Below, one piece after another: positions 1-6,380 of a stretch of DNA of 9,719 bases (positions are counted from its first letter, which is position 1; the number at the start of each line of letters is the position of its first letter). The DNA lies in assembly GCA_015487335.1 (NCBI GenBank), contig WFPZ01000198.1:1-9719 (forward strand), in the 5' to 3' direction. The DNA comes from Paracoccaceae bacterium. Its GTDB lineage: Bacteria > Pseudomonadota > Alphaproteobacteria > Rhodobacterales > Rhodobacteraceae. Position numbers and translations under genes: made by a program. Under the pieces are notes generated by a model. That model saw only the letters and a program-made list of their open reading frames with translations. It did not search any database and had not been told where the DNA came from.

Positions 1-73
1 CATCGCCACCCTGCTGGTGGCCTTCGTGCTGGTGTTCCGCCCGCAGGGGCTGATGGGGAAGCGCGCGCGATGA
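1..73 (+). CDS. livH: LivH-like branched-chain amino acid ABC permease, 3' end only
   Basis: Only the last 23 codons are present, entering in frame at base 2 and ending with TGA at 71-73. The translated tail is one hydrophobic stretch followed by FRPQGLMGKRAR. A last membrane helix closed by an (F/R)PQGL(M/F)G basic tail is typical of LivH-type permeases of the HAAT (hydrophobic amino acid) ABC family, which form the inner-membrane channel together with LivM. The stop codon overlaps the start of the next permease gene as ATGA, as expected for a translationally coupled liv operon. The family is fairly clear from the tail plus livM-livG-livF downstream, but urea, amide or other HAAT substrates cannot be excluded. 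Most of the gene lies outside the window. Confidence 0.75.
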   Translation, partial: IATLLVAFVLVFRPQGLMGKRAR

Positions 74-762
74 GCGAGACGGCCAAGGTGCTTGCCCTGC
101 ATGCCGGGTTGGTGGCGCTGCTGCTGGCGCTGCGCACCGCGGGGGTGGCCTTCATGATCGTGACGCTGATGTTCGCCCAGGCGGCCTATCTGGCGATCCT
201 GCTGTTCGGCAAGTACACCCGCGGCGACGAGGGCTTCGTGATCCCGCGGCCCGACCGGGTGCTGGCCGGGATTGACCTCGGCGATCCGTTCAACCGCTAC
301 TTCGCGGCGCTGGCGCTGTTTTCCTTCTGCCTCTTCGCGGTCCTGTGGCTGATGCGCCGCCCCGCCGGCCGGGTGCTGGTGGCGATCCGCGAAAACGAAG
401 AGCGCGCCCGCCTGCTGGGCTATGACGTGTTTCGCTACAAGCTGGGCGCGGTGGTGGCCTCGGGCACCATCTCGGCGCTGGCGGGCGCCTTCTACGGGCT
501 GCTGTTCGGCTATGCCGGCGCCAGCTTCGCGGCGGTGCAATATTCCATCCTGCCGCTTCTGTGGGTGCTGCTGGGGGGGGCGGGCACCATCATCGGGCCG
601 TTCATCGGCACGCTGTTCATGTTCTACCTGATCGACCTGACCAGCGGCCTGACCTCGGCCTACATGCTGATCGCGGGGGTGGCGCTGGTGCTGCTGACGC
701 TGTTCGCCCCCCAGGGGCTGGCCGGCGAGCTGCGAAAGCGGCTGTGGCGGTGGCTGCCATGA
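70..762 (+). CDS. livM: LivM-like ABC permease, N-terminal membrane block missing (possible internal deletion)
   Basis: Second inner-membrane permease of a HAAT-type ABC importer; with LivH it would form the channel driven by LivG and LivF. The 230-residue product has recognisable LivM parts: the AGVAFMIVTLMFAQ helix (about residues 24-37), a loop ending IPRP, the cytoplasmic coupling loop around RVLVAIRENEERARLLGYD (104-122), the SGTISALAGAFYG helix, the LLGGAGTIIGP segment and the closing LFAPQGLAG tail. LivM proteins usually have about 300 or more residues. The missing part is the N-terminal block with the typical LGYAGxxSLGHAAFFGxGAY helices, which should lie between residues about 15 and 24 here. 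The start at 70 is fixed by the ATGA overlap with livH and there is no room upstream, so the loss is internal and in frame. The protein may be non-functional or the window may carry an assembly error. Confidence 0.8.
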   Translation: MSETAKVLALHAGLVALLLALRTAGVAFMIVTLMFAQAAYLAILLFGKYTRGDEGFVIPRPDRVLAGIDLGDPFNRYFAALALFSFCLFAVLWLMRRPAGRVLVAIRENEERARLLGYDVFRYKLGAVVASGTISALAGAFYGLLFGYAGASFAAVQYSILPLLWVLLGGAGTIIGPFIGTLFMFYLIDLTSGLTSAYMLIAGVALVLLTLFAPQGLAGELRKRLWRWLP

Positions 763-1487
763 GCGTCCTGCTCGAAACCCGGGGGCTTTCGCGCTCTTTC
801 AGCGGTTTGCGTGCCGTTCACGAGGTGGATTTCACCCTGCCCGAGGGGCAGATCCGCGCCCTGATCGGCCCCAACGGGGCGGGCAAGACGACCTTCGTGT
901 CGATGCTGGTGGGGCGGCTGGCGCCCGGTTCCGGCACCGTGCTGTTCGACGGGCGCGACGTCACCGGCCTGCCGGTCCATGCGCGGGTGCGTCTGGGCAT
1001 GGCCTACACCTTCCAGATCACCTCGGTCTTTCAGCGCCTGAGCCTGCACGAGAACGTGGCCCTGGCCGCGCGCCGCCGGCTGGGAGGCGAGAGCCGCGCG
1101 GTGGAGCGGGCGGTGCGCGAGGCGCTTTCGCGCGTGGGCCTGCTGGAACATGCCCGGCGCAATGCCGAAGAGCTCAGCTACGGCCACCAGCGGCTGCTGG
1201 AGATCGCCATGGGGATCGCCCAGAAGCCGCGGCTTCTGATCCTCGACGAGCCCACCCAGGGCCTGGCCGACGGCGAGATCGCGGATTTCAAGGCGCTGCT
1301 TGGCGAGCTGGCACGCGAGACCACCATCCTGCTGATCGAGCACAACATGAGCGTCGTCATGGAAGTGGCCGAGAAGATTACCGTTCTGAATTCCGGAGAG
1401 GTGCTGGCCGAGGGCAGCCCGGAGGAAATTCACGCCGATCCGAGGGTGCAGGCGGCCTATCTGGGGGTGCCCGATGCTGCGGGTTGA
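759..1487 (+). CDS. livG: LivG-type ABC transporter ATP-binding protein
   Basis: Cytoplasmic ATPase subunit that powers the LivHM-type importer. With the start at 759 it has 242 residues, a little short of the usual ~255. The expected motifs appear in order: Walker A GPNGAGKTT (37-45), Q-loop Q86 in YTFQIT, signature LSYGHQR (139-145), Walker B LLILDEP (159-165) and switch histidine H195 in LLIEHNM. LSYG(H/Q)QR in place of the generic LSGGQ is usual for LivG. I chose ATG 759 because it overlaps the livM stop as ATGA and begins the conserved N-terminus; a longer reading frame back to 561 only reads through livM out of frame. It overlaps livF by 14 bases downstream. Confidence 0.93.
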   Translation: MSVLLETRGLSRSFSGLRAVHEVDFTLPEGQIRALIGPNGAGKTTFVSMLVGRLAPGSGTVLFDGRDVTGLPVHARVRLGMAYTFQITSVFQRLSLHENVALAARRRLGGESRAVERAVREALSRVGLLEHARRNAEELSYGHQRLLEIAMGIAQKPRLLILDEPTQGLADGEIADFKALLGELARETTILLIEHNMSVVMEVAEKITVLNSGEVLAEGSPEEIHADPRVQAAYLGVPDAAG

Positions 1488-2169
1488 GGGCATCGATGCG
1501 GGCTATGGCCGGGCGCAGATCCTGCGCGGGGTCTCGCTGGAGGCGCCGGCGGGGCAGATCACCTGCCTGATGGGCCGCAACGGGGCGGGCAAGACCACCA
1601 CCATGAAGGCGATCATGGGGCTCCTGCCGCTGCGGGCGGGGCGGATCATCCTCGACGGGGAGGATCTGGGCCGCCTGCCGCCCCATGAGGTGCCGCGCCG
1701 GGGCATCGGCTACGTGCCCCAGGGCCGGCGGCTGTTTGCCGAGCTGACGGTGGCGCAGAACCTCGAGATCGGGATGATGACCCGGCGCAGCCCGCCCGAG
1801 GTGCTGGAGCGGGTCCTGTCGCTGTTTCCGCGCCTGCGCGAGCGTATGTACCAGCGCGCCGAGACGCTTTCGGGCGGCGAGCAGCAGATGCTGGCCATGG
1901 CCCGCGCCCTGTGCCTGCGCCCGCGGCTGCTGCTTCTGGACGAGCCCACCGAGGGGCTGCAGCCCTCGATGATCGCGCTGATCCGCCAGGTGGTGGAGCG
2001 GATGCGCGACGAGGGGGTGGCGATCCTGCTGGTCGAACAGCGCATCGACGCGGTGCTGACCATCGCCGATCAGGTGGTGTTCATGGAAAACGGCCGGGTA
2101 ATGGAACGGATCGGCGGCGAGGCGCTGCGGGCCGATCCGGGCCCGCTGCACCGTTACCTCGGTGTGTGA
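1474..2169 (+). CDS. livF: LivF-type ABC transporter ATP-binding protein
   Basis: Second ATPase of the HAAT-type importer, expected to pair with LivG as a heterodimer under the LivH/LivM channel. The 231 residues match the usual LivF length (about 230-240). Motifs: Walker A GRNGAGKTT (34-42), Q-loop Q83 in YVPQGRRLF (the GRRLF that follows is characteristic of LivF), signature LSGGEQQ (132-138), Walker B LLLLDEPTEGL (152-162), and Q189 in LLVEQ at the switch position, where LivF normally has glutamine. ATG 1474 lies inside the livG 3' end (14-base overlap), so the two genes are probably translationally coupled. It is the last gene of the operon; the next gene is convergent, 31 bases away. Both ATPases look intact, in contrast with livM. 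Confidence 0.93.
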   Translation: MLRVEGIDAGYGRAQILRGVSLEAPAGQITCLMGRNGAGKTTTMKAIMGLLPLRAGRIILDGEDLGRLPPHEVPRRGIGYVPQGRRLFAELTVAQNLEIGMMTRRSPPEVLERVLSLFPRLRERMYQRAETLSGGEQQMLAMARALCLRPRLLLLDEPTEGLQPSMIALIRQVVERMRDEGVAILLVEQRIDAVLTIADQVVFMENGRVMERIGGEALRADPGPLHRYLGV

Positions 2170-2200
2170 GAGGCGCAGCAGCCCGCCGCGGCACTCCCGC

Positions 2201-2986
2201 TCACGGGGCCGGATGGCCTTCCAGCTGCAGCAGGCATGCGGCTTCGGCCACCCGCTCGGCATTGTCGGCCGCCAGCGAGCCGTCGGCGTTCCACAAGGAG
2301 TTCTCGAACCCCACCCGCAGCTTGCCCCCCCGGCGCGCGGCCTCGGCCAGGCAGGCGCTCTCGCCCCGGCCGAAGGCGCAGACGGCCCAGTCGGGGGTGA
2401 TGCGGCGCGCGCGCAGGGCCTGCAGGAAGGGGTGCAGTTCCTCGGGGCGGCTGTCGTGGCCGGGGGCGTAGCGGCCCAGCACGAACAGAAGCTGCAGATC
2501 GGGCGAGGAAAAGAGCTCGGGAGGCAGCACCCGTTCCAGCAGCGCCAGATCGTCGGGCTCGTAGAGGATGTGCTGCACCGCGATGCCGCGCCCGGCGCAT
2601 TCCTCGTAGAAGGCGCGGGCCTCGGCCCTGGTGGAGCCGGCCATGATCTCGCGGATCGAGGAGGACACCAGCGCCGCCCCCGCCTCGAGCGCCACCTGCC
2701 GCTGGTGGGCCGCCTCGTAGCGGCCGGCCGCCTCGGTGGTGATCTGGACGGCCATGCCGGGCACGCGGGCGGCCAGTTCGGCAAGCGCCTCGCGGTAGCG
2801 CCCGGCATCGAGCACATGCCGGCCCTGTTCGTCGCGCAGGTGCAGATGCAGCCCCTCGGCCCCGGCCCGCTGGCAGGAGATGGCGGTGTCGATGATCTCG
2901 TCCAGCGTCACCGGCAGGGCGGGGTGGTCGTCGCGGGTGCGCCGCGCACCGTTGGGGGCGACCATCAGGCGGGGCAGGGGCATCAT
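2201..2986 (-). CDS. BKACE-family (DUF849) beta-keto acid cleavage enzyme
   Basis: Cytoplasmic TIM-barrel enzyme of the beta-keto acid cleavage family, whose founder Kce acts in lysine fermentation. Characterised members condense a beta-keto acid with acetyl-CoA and release acetoacetate plus a new acyl-CoA, using a divalent metal. The 261-residue product shows the family marks: VAPNGARRT near the N-terminus (9-17), the metal-binding pair H47/H49 in GLHLHLRD with D52, the strand QITTEAAGRY, SSSIREIM (108-115), VCAFGRGES (202-210), and GGKLRVGFENSLW (220-232) with the conserved acidic residue E228. It is slightly shorter than the usual 270-310. The start is ATG 2984-2986, which overlaps the aminotransferase stop as ATGA; a second Met follows at once. 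The reading frame stays open far upstream only because of GC bias. The beta-keto acid substrate cannot be read from the sequence. Confidence 0.9.
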   Translation of the reverse strand: MMPLPRLMVAPNGARRTRDDHPALPVTLDEIIDTAISCQRAGAEGLHLHLRDEQGRHVLDAGRYREALAELAARVPGMAVQITTEAAGRYEAAHQRQVALEAGAALVSSSIREIMAGSTRAEARAFYEECAGRGIAVQHILYEPDDLALLERVLPPELFSSPDLQLLFVLGRYAPGHDSRPEELHPFLQALRARRITPDWAVCAFGRGESACLAEAARRGGKLRVGFENSLWNADGSLAADNAERVAEAACLLQLEGHPAP

Positions 2987-4305
2987 CCGAACACCGTGTC
3001 GAAGGCGGTTTTCAGCTTGCTCACCAGTTCGTCCACATGGGCGTCTTCCAGGATGTAGGGCGGGGCCAGCAGGATGTGATCGCCCTGCCTGCCGTCTATC
3101 GTGCCGCCCATGGGGTAGCAGATCAGCCCGGCCTCGAAGGCGGCCCGTTTCAGCGCCTTGTGCACGGCGCGTTCGGGGGGGAAGGGGCGCTTGGTCTCGC
3201 GATCCTCGACGATCTCGAGGCCGCGAAACAGGCCGCGCCCGCGGATGTCGCCCACATGCGGGTGTTCGCCGAAGGCTTCTGCCAGCGCCTGGGCGAGGCG
3301 TTCGCCCATCACCTTCGCGCGCGCGCTCAGCCCGCCTTCGGTGAGCTTTTCCACCACCACGGAGGCCGCGGCGCAGGCCACCGGATGGCCGACATAGGTA
3401 TGCCCGTGCTGGAAGAAGCCCGAGCCCGCCCGGATGGTTTCGTAGATTTCCCCCGAGCACAGCATCGCCCCGATCGGCTGATAGCCTGCCCCCAGCCCCT
3501 TGGCGACGGTCACGATGTCGGGGCGCACGTCGTCCTGTTCGCAGGCGAAGAAGGTGCCGGTGCGGCCCATGCCGCACATCACCTCGTCGAGGATCAGCAG
3601 GATGCCGTGGCGGTCGCAGATCTCGCGGATGCGGCGGAAATAGCCCTTCACCGGGGGCACCGCCCCGGCGGTGGCGCCCACCACCGGCTCGGCCACGAAG
3701 GCGATCACCGTCTCGGGGCCGAGACGCTCGAGCGCCTCCTCCAGCTCGTTTGCCACGCGCAGGCCGTAGTCTTCGGCGCTCTCGCCGGGCCGGCGGCCGC
3801 GGTATTCGTAGCAGGGCGAGATATGGGTGGTCTCGGCCAGCATCGGCGCGAAGGGGGCGCGGCGCCACTCGTTGCCGCCGGTGGCCAGCGCCCCGAGGGT
3901 GTTGCCGTGATAGCTCTGGCGGCGGGCGATGAAGCGGCGGCGCCCGGGCTCGCCCTTCTCGATGAAATACTGCCGGGCCAGCTTCAGCGCCGCTTCCACC
4001 GCCTCGGAGCCGCCGGCCACCAGATAGGCGCGTTCGATCCCCTCGGGGGCATGGGCGATCAGCCGGTCGGCCAGCGTCTCGGCGGGTTCGGAGGTGAAGA
4101 ATCCGGTGTGCGCGAAGGCCAGCCGGCCCACCTGCTCGCGGATGGCGGCGATCACGTCGGGGTCGCTGTGGCCGAGGCAGGAAACCGCCGCGCCGCCGGA
4201 GCCGTCGAGATAGGCCTTGCCCTGCGAATCGTAGAGATAGACACCCTCGCCGCGCACCGCGAGCGGGGGCGGGTTGTGCGTGTGTCTGGGGAACACGTGG
4301 GACAT
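2983..4305 (-). CDS. class III (omega) PLP-dependent aminotransferase
   Basis: Cytoplasmic fold-type I transaminase of class III, which moves amino groups from amines, omega- or beta-amino acids to a keto acid such as pyruvate or 2-oxoglutarate. The 440-residue product has the usual length and landmarks: G98-G-S-E-A in the phosphate-binding loop, YHGNTLGAL (132-140), the catalytic acid D240 in LLILDEVMCGMGRTG, and the Schiff-base lysine K269 in TVAKGLGAGYQPIGA, followed by HGHTYVGHPVACAA and a C-terminal small domain. ATG 4303-4305 has a GGAG ribosome site 8 bases ahead. It is the first gene of a two-gene operon with the BKACE enzyme and faces the RpiR regulator, which probably controls it. 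The substrate is not recognisable; automated annotations for such proteins ('aspartate aminotransferase family', taurine or beta-alanine transaminase) should be treated as generic. Context suggests a product that is, or leads to, a beta-keto acid. Confidence 0.92.
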   Translation of the reverse strand: MSHVFPRHTHNPPPLAVRGEGVYLYDSQGKAYLDGSGGAAVSCLGHSDPDVIAAIREQVGRLAFAHTGFFTSEPAETLADRLIAHAPEGIERAYLVAGGSEAVEAALKLARQYFIEKGEPGRRRFIARRQSYHGNTLGALATGGNEWRRAPFAPMLAETTHISPCYEYRGRRPGESAEDYGLRVANELEEALERLGPETVIAFVAEPVVGATAGAVPPVKGYFRRIREICDRHGILLILDEVMCGMGRTGTFFACEQDDVRPDIVTVAKGLGAGYQPIGAMLCSGEIYETIRAGSGFFQHGHTYVGHPVACAAASVVVEKLTEGGLSARAKVMGERLAQALAEAFGEHPHVGDIRGRGLFRGLEIVEDRETKRPFPPERAVHKALKRAAFEAGLICYPMGGTIDGRQGDHILLAPPYILEDAHVDELVSKLKTAFDTVFG

Positions 4306-4338
4306 GGCGGTGGCTCCGGGATTCTGTTGCTGGCGCGG

Positions 4339-4367
4339 AATGAAACAAATGGGTCGAGCATTGACAA
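4339..4367 (-). promoter_or_regulatory. candidate promoter of the aminotransferase-BKACE operon
   Basis: Read on the minus strand, TTGTCA (4367-4362, one mismatch to TTGACA) is followed after 17 bases by TTCATT (4344-4339, three of six matches to TATAAT). It ends about 33 bases before the aminotransferase ATG. The -10 element overlaps the TGAAACAAAT repeat at 4341-4350, so a protein bound there should interfere with transcription. The call rests on sequence alone. Confidence 0.4.
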
Positions 4368-4388
4368 GATGTGAAACAAATGAAACAT
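4341..4388 (+). repeat. TGAAACAAAT direct repeats, candidate operator of the RpiR regulator
   Basis: TGAAACAAAT occurs identically at 4341-4350 and 4372-4381, and a third copy, TGAAACAT, follows head to tail at 4381-4388, giving the 17-mer TGAAACAAATGAAACAT (4372-4388). The first two copies start 31 bases apart, about three helical turns; the second and third start 9 apart. All face the same way. They sit in the only gap between divergent genes, in a GC-rich genome where such AT-rich runs are rare, and overlap the candidate promoters on both strands. The adjacent RpiR-type HTH protein is the obvious ligand, but binding is inferred. Confidence 0.55.
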
Positions 4389-4391
4389 ACC
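4361..4391 (+). promoter_or_regulatory. candidate promoter of the RpiR regulator gene
   Basis: A perfect TTGACA lies at 4361-4366. The -10 is weak: CATACC at 4386-4391 with a 19-base spacer, or AAACAT at 4383-4388 with a 16-base spacer, each three of six matches. The repeats at 4372-4388 fill the spacer and -10, a position suited to autorepression or, with a poor -10, to activator dependence. TTGACAA at 4361-4367 overlaps the minus-strand -35 by five bases. Confidence 0.4.
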
Positions 4392-4416
4392 GGCCTCAGG
4401 AATCAGGGGGGAACGC

Positions 4417-5280
4417 GTGGTCGAATCATTCGACAAGCGACTGGCGGCCAATTACGGCTCATTGAGCACCAAGTTGCGGCAGGCGGCGGACTACGTTGCC
4501 GCCAACCCCGTTGACACCGCTACCCGCAGCCTGCGCTCGGTGGCCCGCGACAGCGGGCTGGCGCCGGCCACCTTTTCGCGGCTGGCCCGGGCCATCGGCT
4601 ATGAAAGCTTCGAGGAGCTGCGCGAGGTGGTGCGGGTGTCCATCGGCCGCCGGGTCAACAGCTTTTCCGAACGCGCCGAGCGGCTGCAGGCCGAGCACGG
4701 GCCGGGCGCGGCAGGGTTTCTGGGCGCGCACATGACCGCCTGTCTCGAAAACGTGCGCACTCTCGGCCTTTCGATCGACCCGCAGCAGCTTGAGGACGTG
4801 GTGGAACGGCTGCACCGGGCGCGGCAGGTGCGCCTTGTGGGGGCGCTCGGCTCGACGGGGATCGTCGAGTATCTTTCCTACATGGCGAATTTCTTCACCG
4901 ACGACTGGAGCATGGCCGGGCGCACCGGTGCCTCTCTCGGCGGTTCGCTGGCCGGGCTGGACGAACGCGACGCGCTGATCGTCGTCACCAAGCCGCCCTT
5001 CGCCAGCCGCGCCATCCGCGCCGCGGAGCTGGCCCGCCGGCAGGGCGCCTATGTGGTGGTGATCACCGACACCCACGCCTGCCCGGCCCTGCGCCATGCC
5101 TCCTCGGCCTTTCTGGTTCCGACCGAAAGCCCGCATTTCTATTCCTCCTATGTCGCGACGCTGTTTCTGATGGAAACCATCGTCGGCATGCTGGCCAGCC
5201 GCGCCGGCCACGCCGGAAAGCAGCGGATCGCGGATGTGGAGGAGATCAATCGTCGTCTCGAGGAAGTCCGGGACGGCTGA
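4417..5280 (+). CDS. RpiR-family transcriptional regulator (HTH + SIS domain)
   Basis: Cytoplasmic DNA-binding regulator that senses a ligand, usually a sugar phosphate or related metabolite, through a SIS domain. The 287 residues divide into an N-terminal winged HTH of the RpiR type (about 1-80; core RSLRSVARDSGLAPATFSRLARAIGYESFEELRE, about 37-70) and a SIS domain (about 130-255) with VRLVGALGSTG, the central DALIVVTKPPFASRA and VVVITDTHACPAL. The start is GTG 4417, chosen because the conserved N-terminus begins there and AGGGGGGAA at 4405-4413 supplies a ribosome site; no upstream ATG fits. It is divergent from the aminotransferase operon and 42 bases ahead of the TAXI transporter genes in the same direction. 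This placement suggests that it controls both and itself. Known RpiR members can be repressors or activators; which applies here is not visible. Confidence 0.92.
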   Translation: MVESFDKRLAANYGSLSTKLRQAADYVAANPVDTATRSLRSVARDSGLAPATFSRLARAIGYESFEELREVVRVSIGRRVNSFSERAERLQAEHGPGAAGFLGAHMTACLENVRTLGLSIDPQQLEDVVERLHRARQVRLVGALGSTGIVEYLSYMANFFTDDWSMAGRTGASLGGSLAGLDERDALIVVTKPPFASRAIRAAELARRQGAYVVVITDTHACPALRHASSAFLVPTESPHFYSSYVATLFLMETIVGMLASRAGHAGKQRIADVEEINRRLEEVRDG

Positions 5281-5282
5281 GC

Positions 5283-5307
5283 CGCGTTAACGCGTGAAAA
5301 CAAACAT
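5283..5307. promoter_or_regulatory. perfect palindrome CGCGTTAACGCG plus an operator-like motif before the TAXI gene
   Basis: In the 42-base gap between the regulator and the TAXI gene, 5283-5294 is a perfect 12-base palindrome, CGCGTTAACGCG. It is followed at once by TGAAAACAAACAT (5295-5307), which resembles the TGAAACAAAT repeats of the divergent promoter with one inserted A. Together they could be a second binding site for the RpiR protein that adjusts transporter expression; the palindrome alone is too short for a terminator and has no U-run. I see no convincing -35/-10 pair in this gap. Confidence 0.4.
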
Positions 5308-5312
5308 CAACC

Positions 5313-5319
5313 AAGGGAG
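5313..5319 (+). promoter_or_regulatory. ribosome binding site of the TAXI gene, deciding between two ATGs
   Basis: AAGGGAG is a strong Shine-Dalgarno match. It lies 3 bases before ATG 5323 and 6 bases before the in-frame ATG 5326. The second spacing is the more usual, so translation may begin at 5326 and give 323 residues. The signal peptide is unaffected. Confidence 0.55.
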
Positions 5320-5322
5320 TAA

Positions 5323-6297
5323 ATGATGTTTTCCAAACTGAAACTAGCCTTCGCCAGCCTGGCCGTCGCAGCGGTAATGGCCCCTGCCGCCCAGGCCCAG
5401 GAGGAGTTCATCACCATCGGCACCGGCGGTGTCACCGGGGTGTACTACCCGACGGGCGGCGCGATCTGCCGTCTGGTCAACAAGATGCGCAAGGAAACCG
5501 GCATCCGCTGCTCGGTGGAATCCACCGGCGGGTCGATCTACAACATCAACACCATCCGTGCCGGCGAGCTCGAGTTCGGCGTTGCCCAGTCCGACTGGCA
5601 GTACCACGCCTACAACGGCACCTCCAAGTTCAAGGATGCCGGCCCCTTCAAGGAGCTGCGCGCCGTCTTCTCGATCCACCCCGAGCCCTTCACCGTGGTC
5701 GCCCGTGCCGATGCCGGCATCAAGACCTTCGAGGACCTCAAGGGCAAGCGCGTGAACATCGGCAACCCCGGCTCCGGCCAGCGCGGCACCATGGAAGTGC
5801 TGATGGATGCCCTGGGCTGGACCATCGACGACTTCGCCCTGGCGACCGAGCTGAAGGCCTCCGAGCAGTCGGCCGCGCTGTGCGACAACCAGATCGACGC
5901 CATGGTCTACACCGTCGGCCACCCGTCGGGCTCTATCCAGGAGGCGACCACCGCCTGTGATTCGGTTCTCGTCGAGGTTTCCGGCCCGGCCGTGGACAAG
6001 CTGATCGAGGAAAACCCGTTCTACCGTGCGGCCACCATCCCCGGCGGCATGTATCGCGGCAACCCCGATGACGTGAAGACCTTCGGCGTCGGCGCCACCC
6101 TGGTGACCTCGGCCAATGTCAGCGAGAAGGCCGTCTACACCGTGGTCAAGGCGGTGTTCGACAACTTCGAGGACTTCAAGAAGCTGCACCCGGCCTTCGC
6201 CAACCTCAAGCCCGAGGAAATGATCAAGGACGGTCTTTCCGCCCCGCTTCACCCGGGCGCGGTGAAGTACTACAAGGAACGTGGCTGGATCAAGTGA
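5323..6297 (+). CDS. TAXI-family TRAP transporter periplasmic solute-binding protein
   Basis: Periplasmic receptor that captures a solute for the TRAP permease encoded next; TRAP importers are driven by an ion gradient rather than ATP. The 324-residue product starts with a Sec signal peptide (basic FSKLK, hydrophobic core, cleavage likely after AQA at residue 25 of the longer form). The mature protein shows the TAXI family hallmarks: IGTGGVTGVYYPTGGAIC (32-49), GIRCSVESTGGSIYNI (60-75), FGVAQSDW (85-92), DLKGKRVNIGNPGSG, and the C-terminal PLHPGAVKYYKERGW. Four cysteines (C49, C63 and two near residues 190-210) could form disulfides in the periplasm. Few TAXI proteins have known ligands; glutamate-like and other small organic acids are reported for some. 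Strong ribosome site, consistent with a receptor needed in excess. Confidence 0.95.
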   Translation: MMFSKLKLAFASLAVAAVMAPAAQAQEEFITIGTGGVTGVYYPTGGAICRLVNKMRKETGIRCSVESTGGSIYNINTIRAGELEFGVAQSDWQYHAYNGTSKFKDAGPFKELRAVFSIHPEPFTVVARADAGIKTFEDLKGKRVNIGNPGSGQRGTMEVLMDALGWTIDDFALATELKASEQSAALCDNQIDAMVYTVGHPSGSIQEATTACDSVLVEVSGPAVDKLIEENPFYRAATIPGGMYRGNPDDVKTFGVGATLVTSANVSEKAVYTVVKAVFDNFEDFKKLHPAFANLKPEEMIKDGLSAPLHPGAVKYYKERGWIK

Positions 6298-6308
6298 TCC
6301 GACCCGGA

Positions 6309-6334
6309 TTCGGGGGGCGGAAGCGCCCCCCGAA
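6309..6334 (+). terminator. strong hairpin between receptor and permease genes (attenuator or mRNA 3'-end stabiliser)
   Basis: TTCGGGGGGCG (6309-6319) and CGCCCCCCGAA (6324-6334) pair perfectly over 11 bases around a GAAG loop, starting 12 bases after the receptor stop. No U-run follows, so this is probably not a full intrinsic terminator. In binding-protein transport operons such intergenic hairpins often give partial termination or protect the upstream message, so that more receptor than permease is made. Confidence 0.7.
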
Positions 6335-6367
6335 ACTCGATTGAGGGCAGGGACAATTCGGCAGCGC

Positions 6368-6371
6368 GGAG
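6368..6371 (+). promoter_or_regulatory. ribosome binding site deciding the TRAP permease start
   Basis: GGAG at 6368-6371 lies only 3 bases before GTG 6375 but 9 bases before ATG 6381. The second fits normal initiation, so I take ATG 6381 as the start. Confidence 0.55.
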
Positions 6372-6380
6372 CAAGTGACG

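Noticed and set aside
561..1487. A 66-residue N-terminal extension of LivG starting at 561
   Set aside because: The extension reads livM out of frame as a Gly/His/Arg-rich string. ATG 759 has the ATGA coupling and the conserved ABC N-terminus.
2170..2200. A shared terminator between the convergent livF and BKACE genes
   Set aside because: The 31-base gap has no stem longer than a few bases and no U-run on either strand.
2201..4348. A 715-residue minus-strand reading frame that would fuse an N-terminal extension to the BKACE enzyme
   Set aside because: The upstream two thirds run out of frame through the aminotransferase gene and are rich in Arg, Gly and Pro with no domain. The BKACE family start and the ATGA overlap at 2983-2986 give the true start.
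3037..4374. A 445-residue plus-strand reading frame opposite the aminotransferase
   Set aside because: Gly/Ala/His-rich shadow of a well-supported class III aminotransferase, and it runs through the divergent promoter region.
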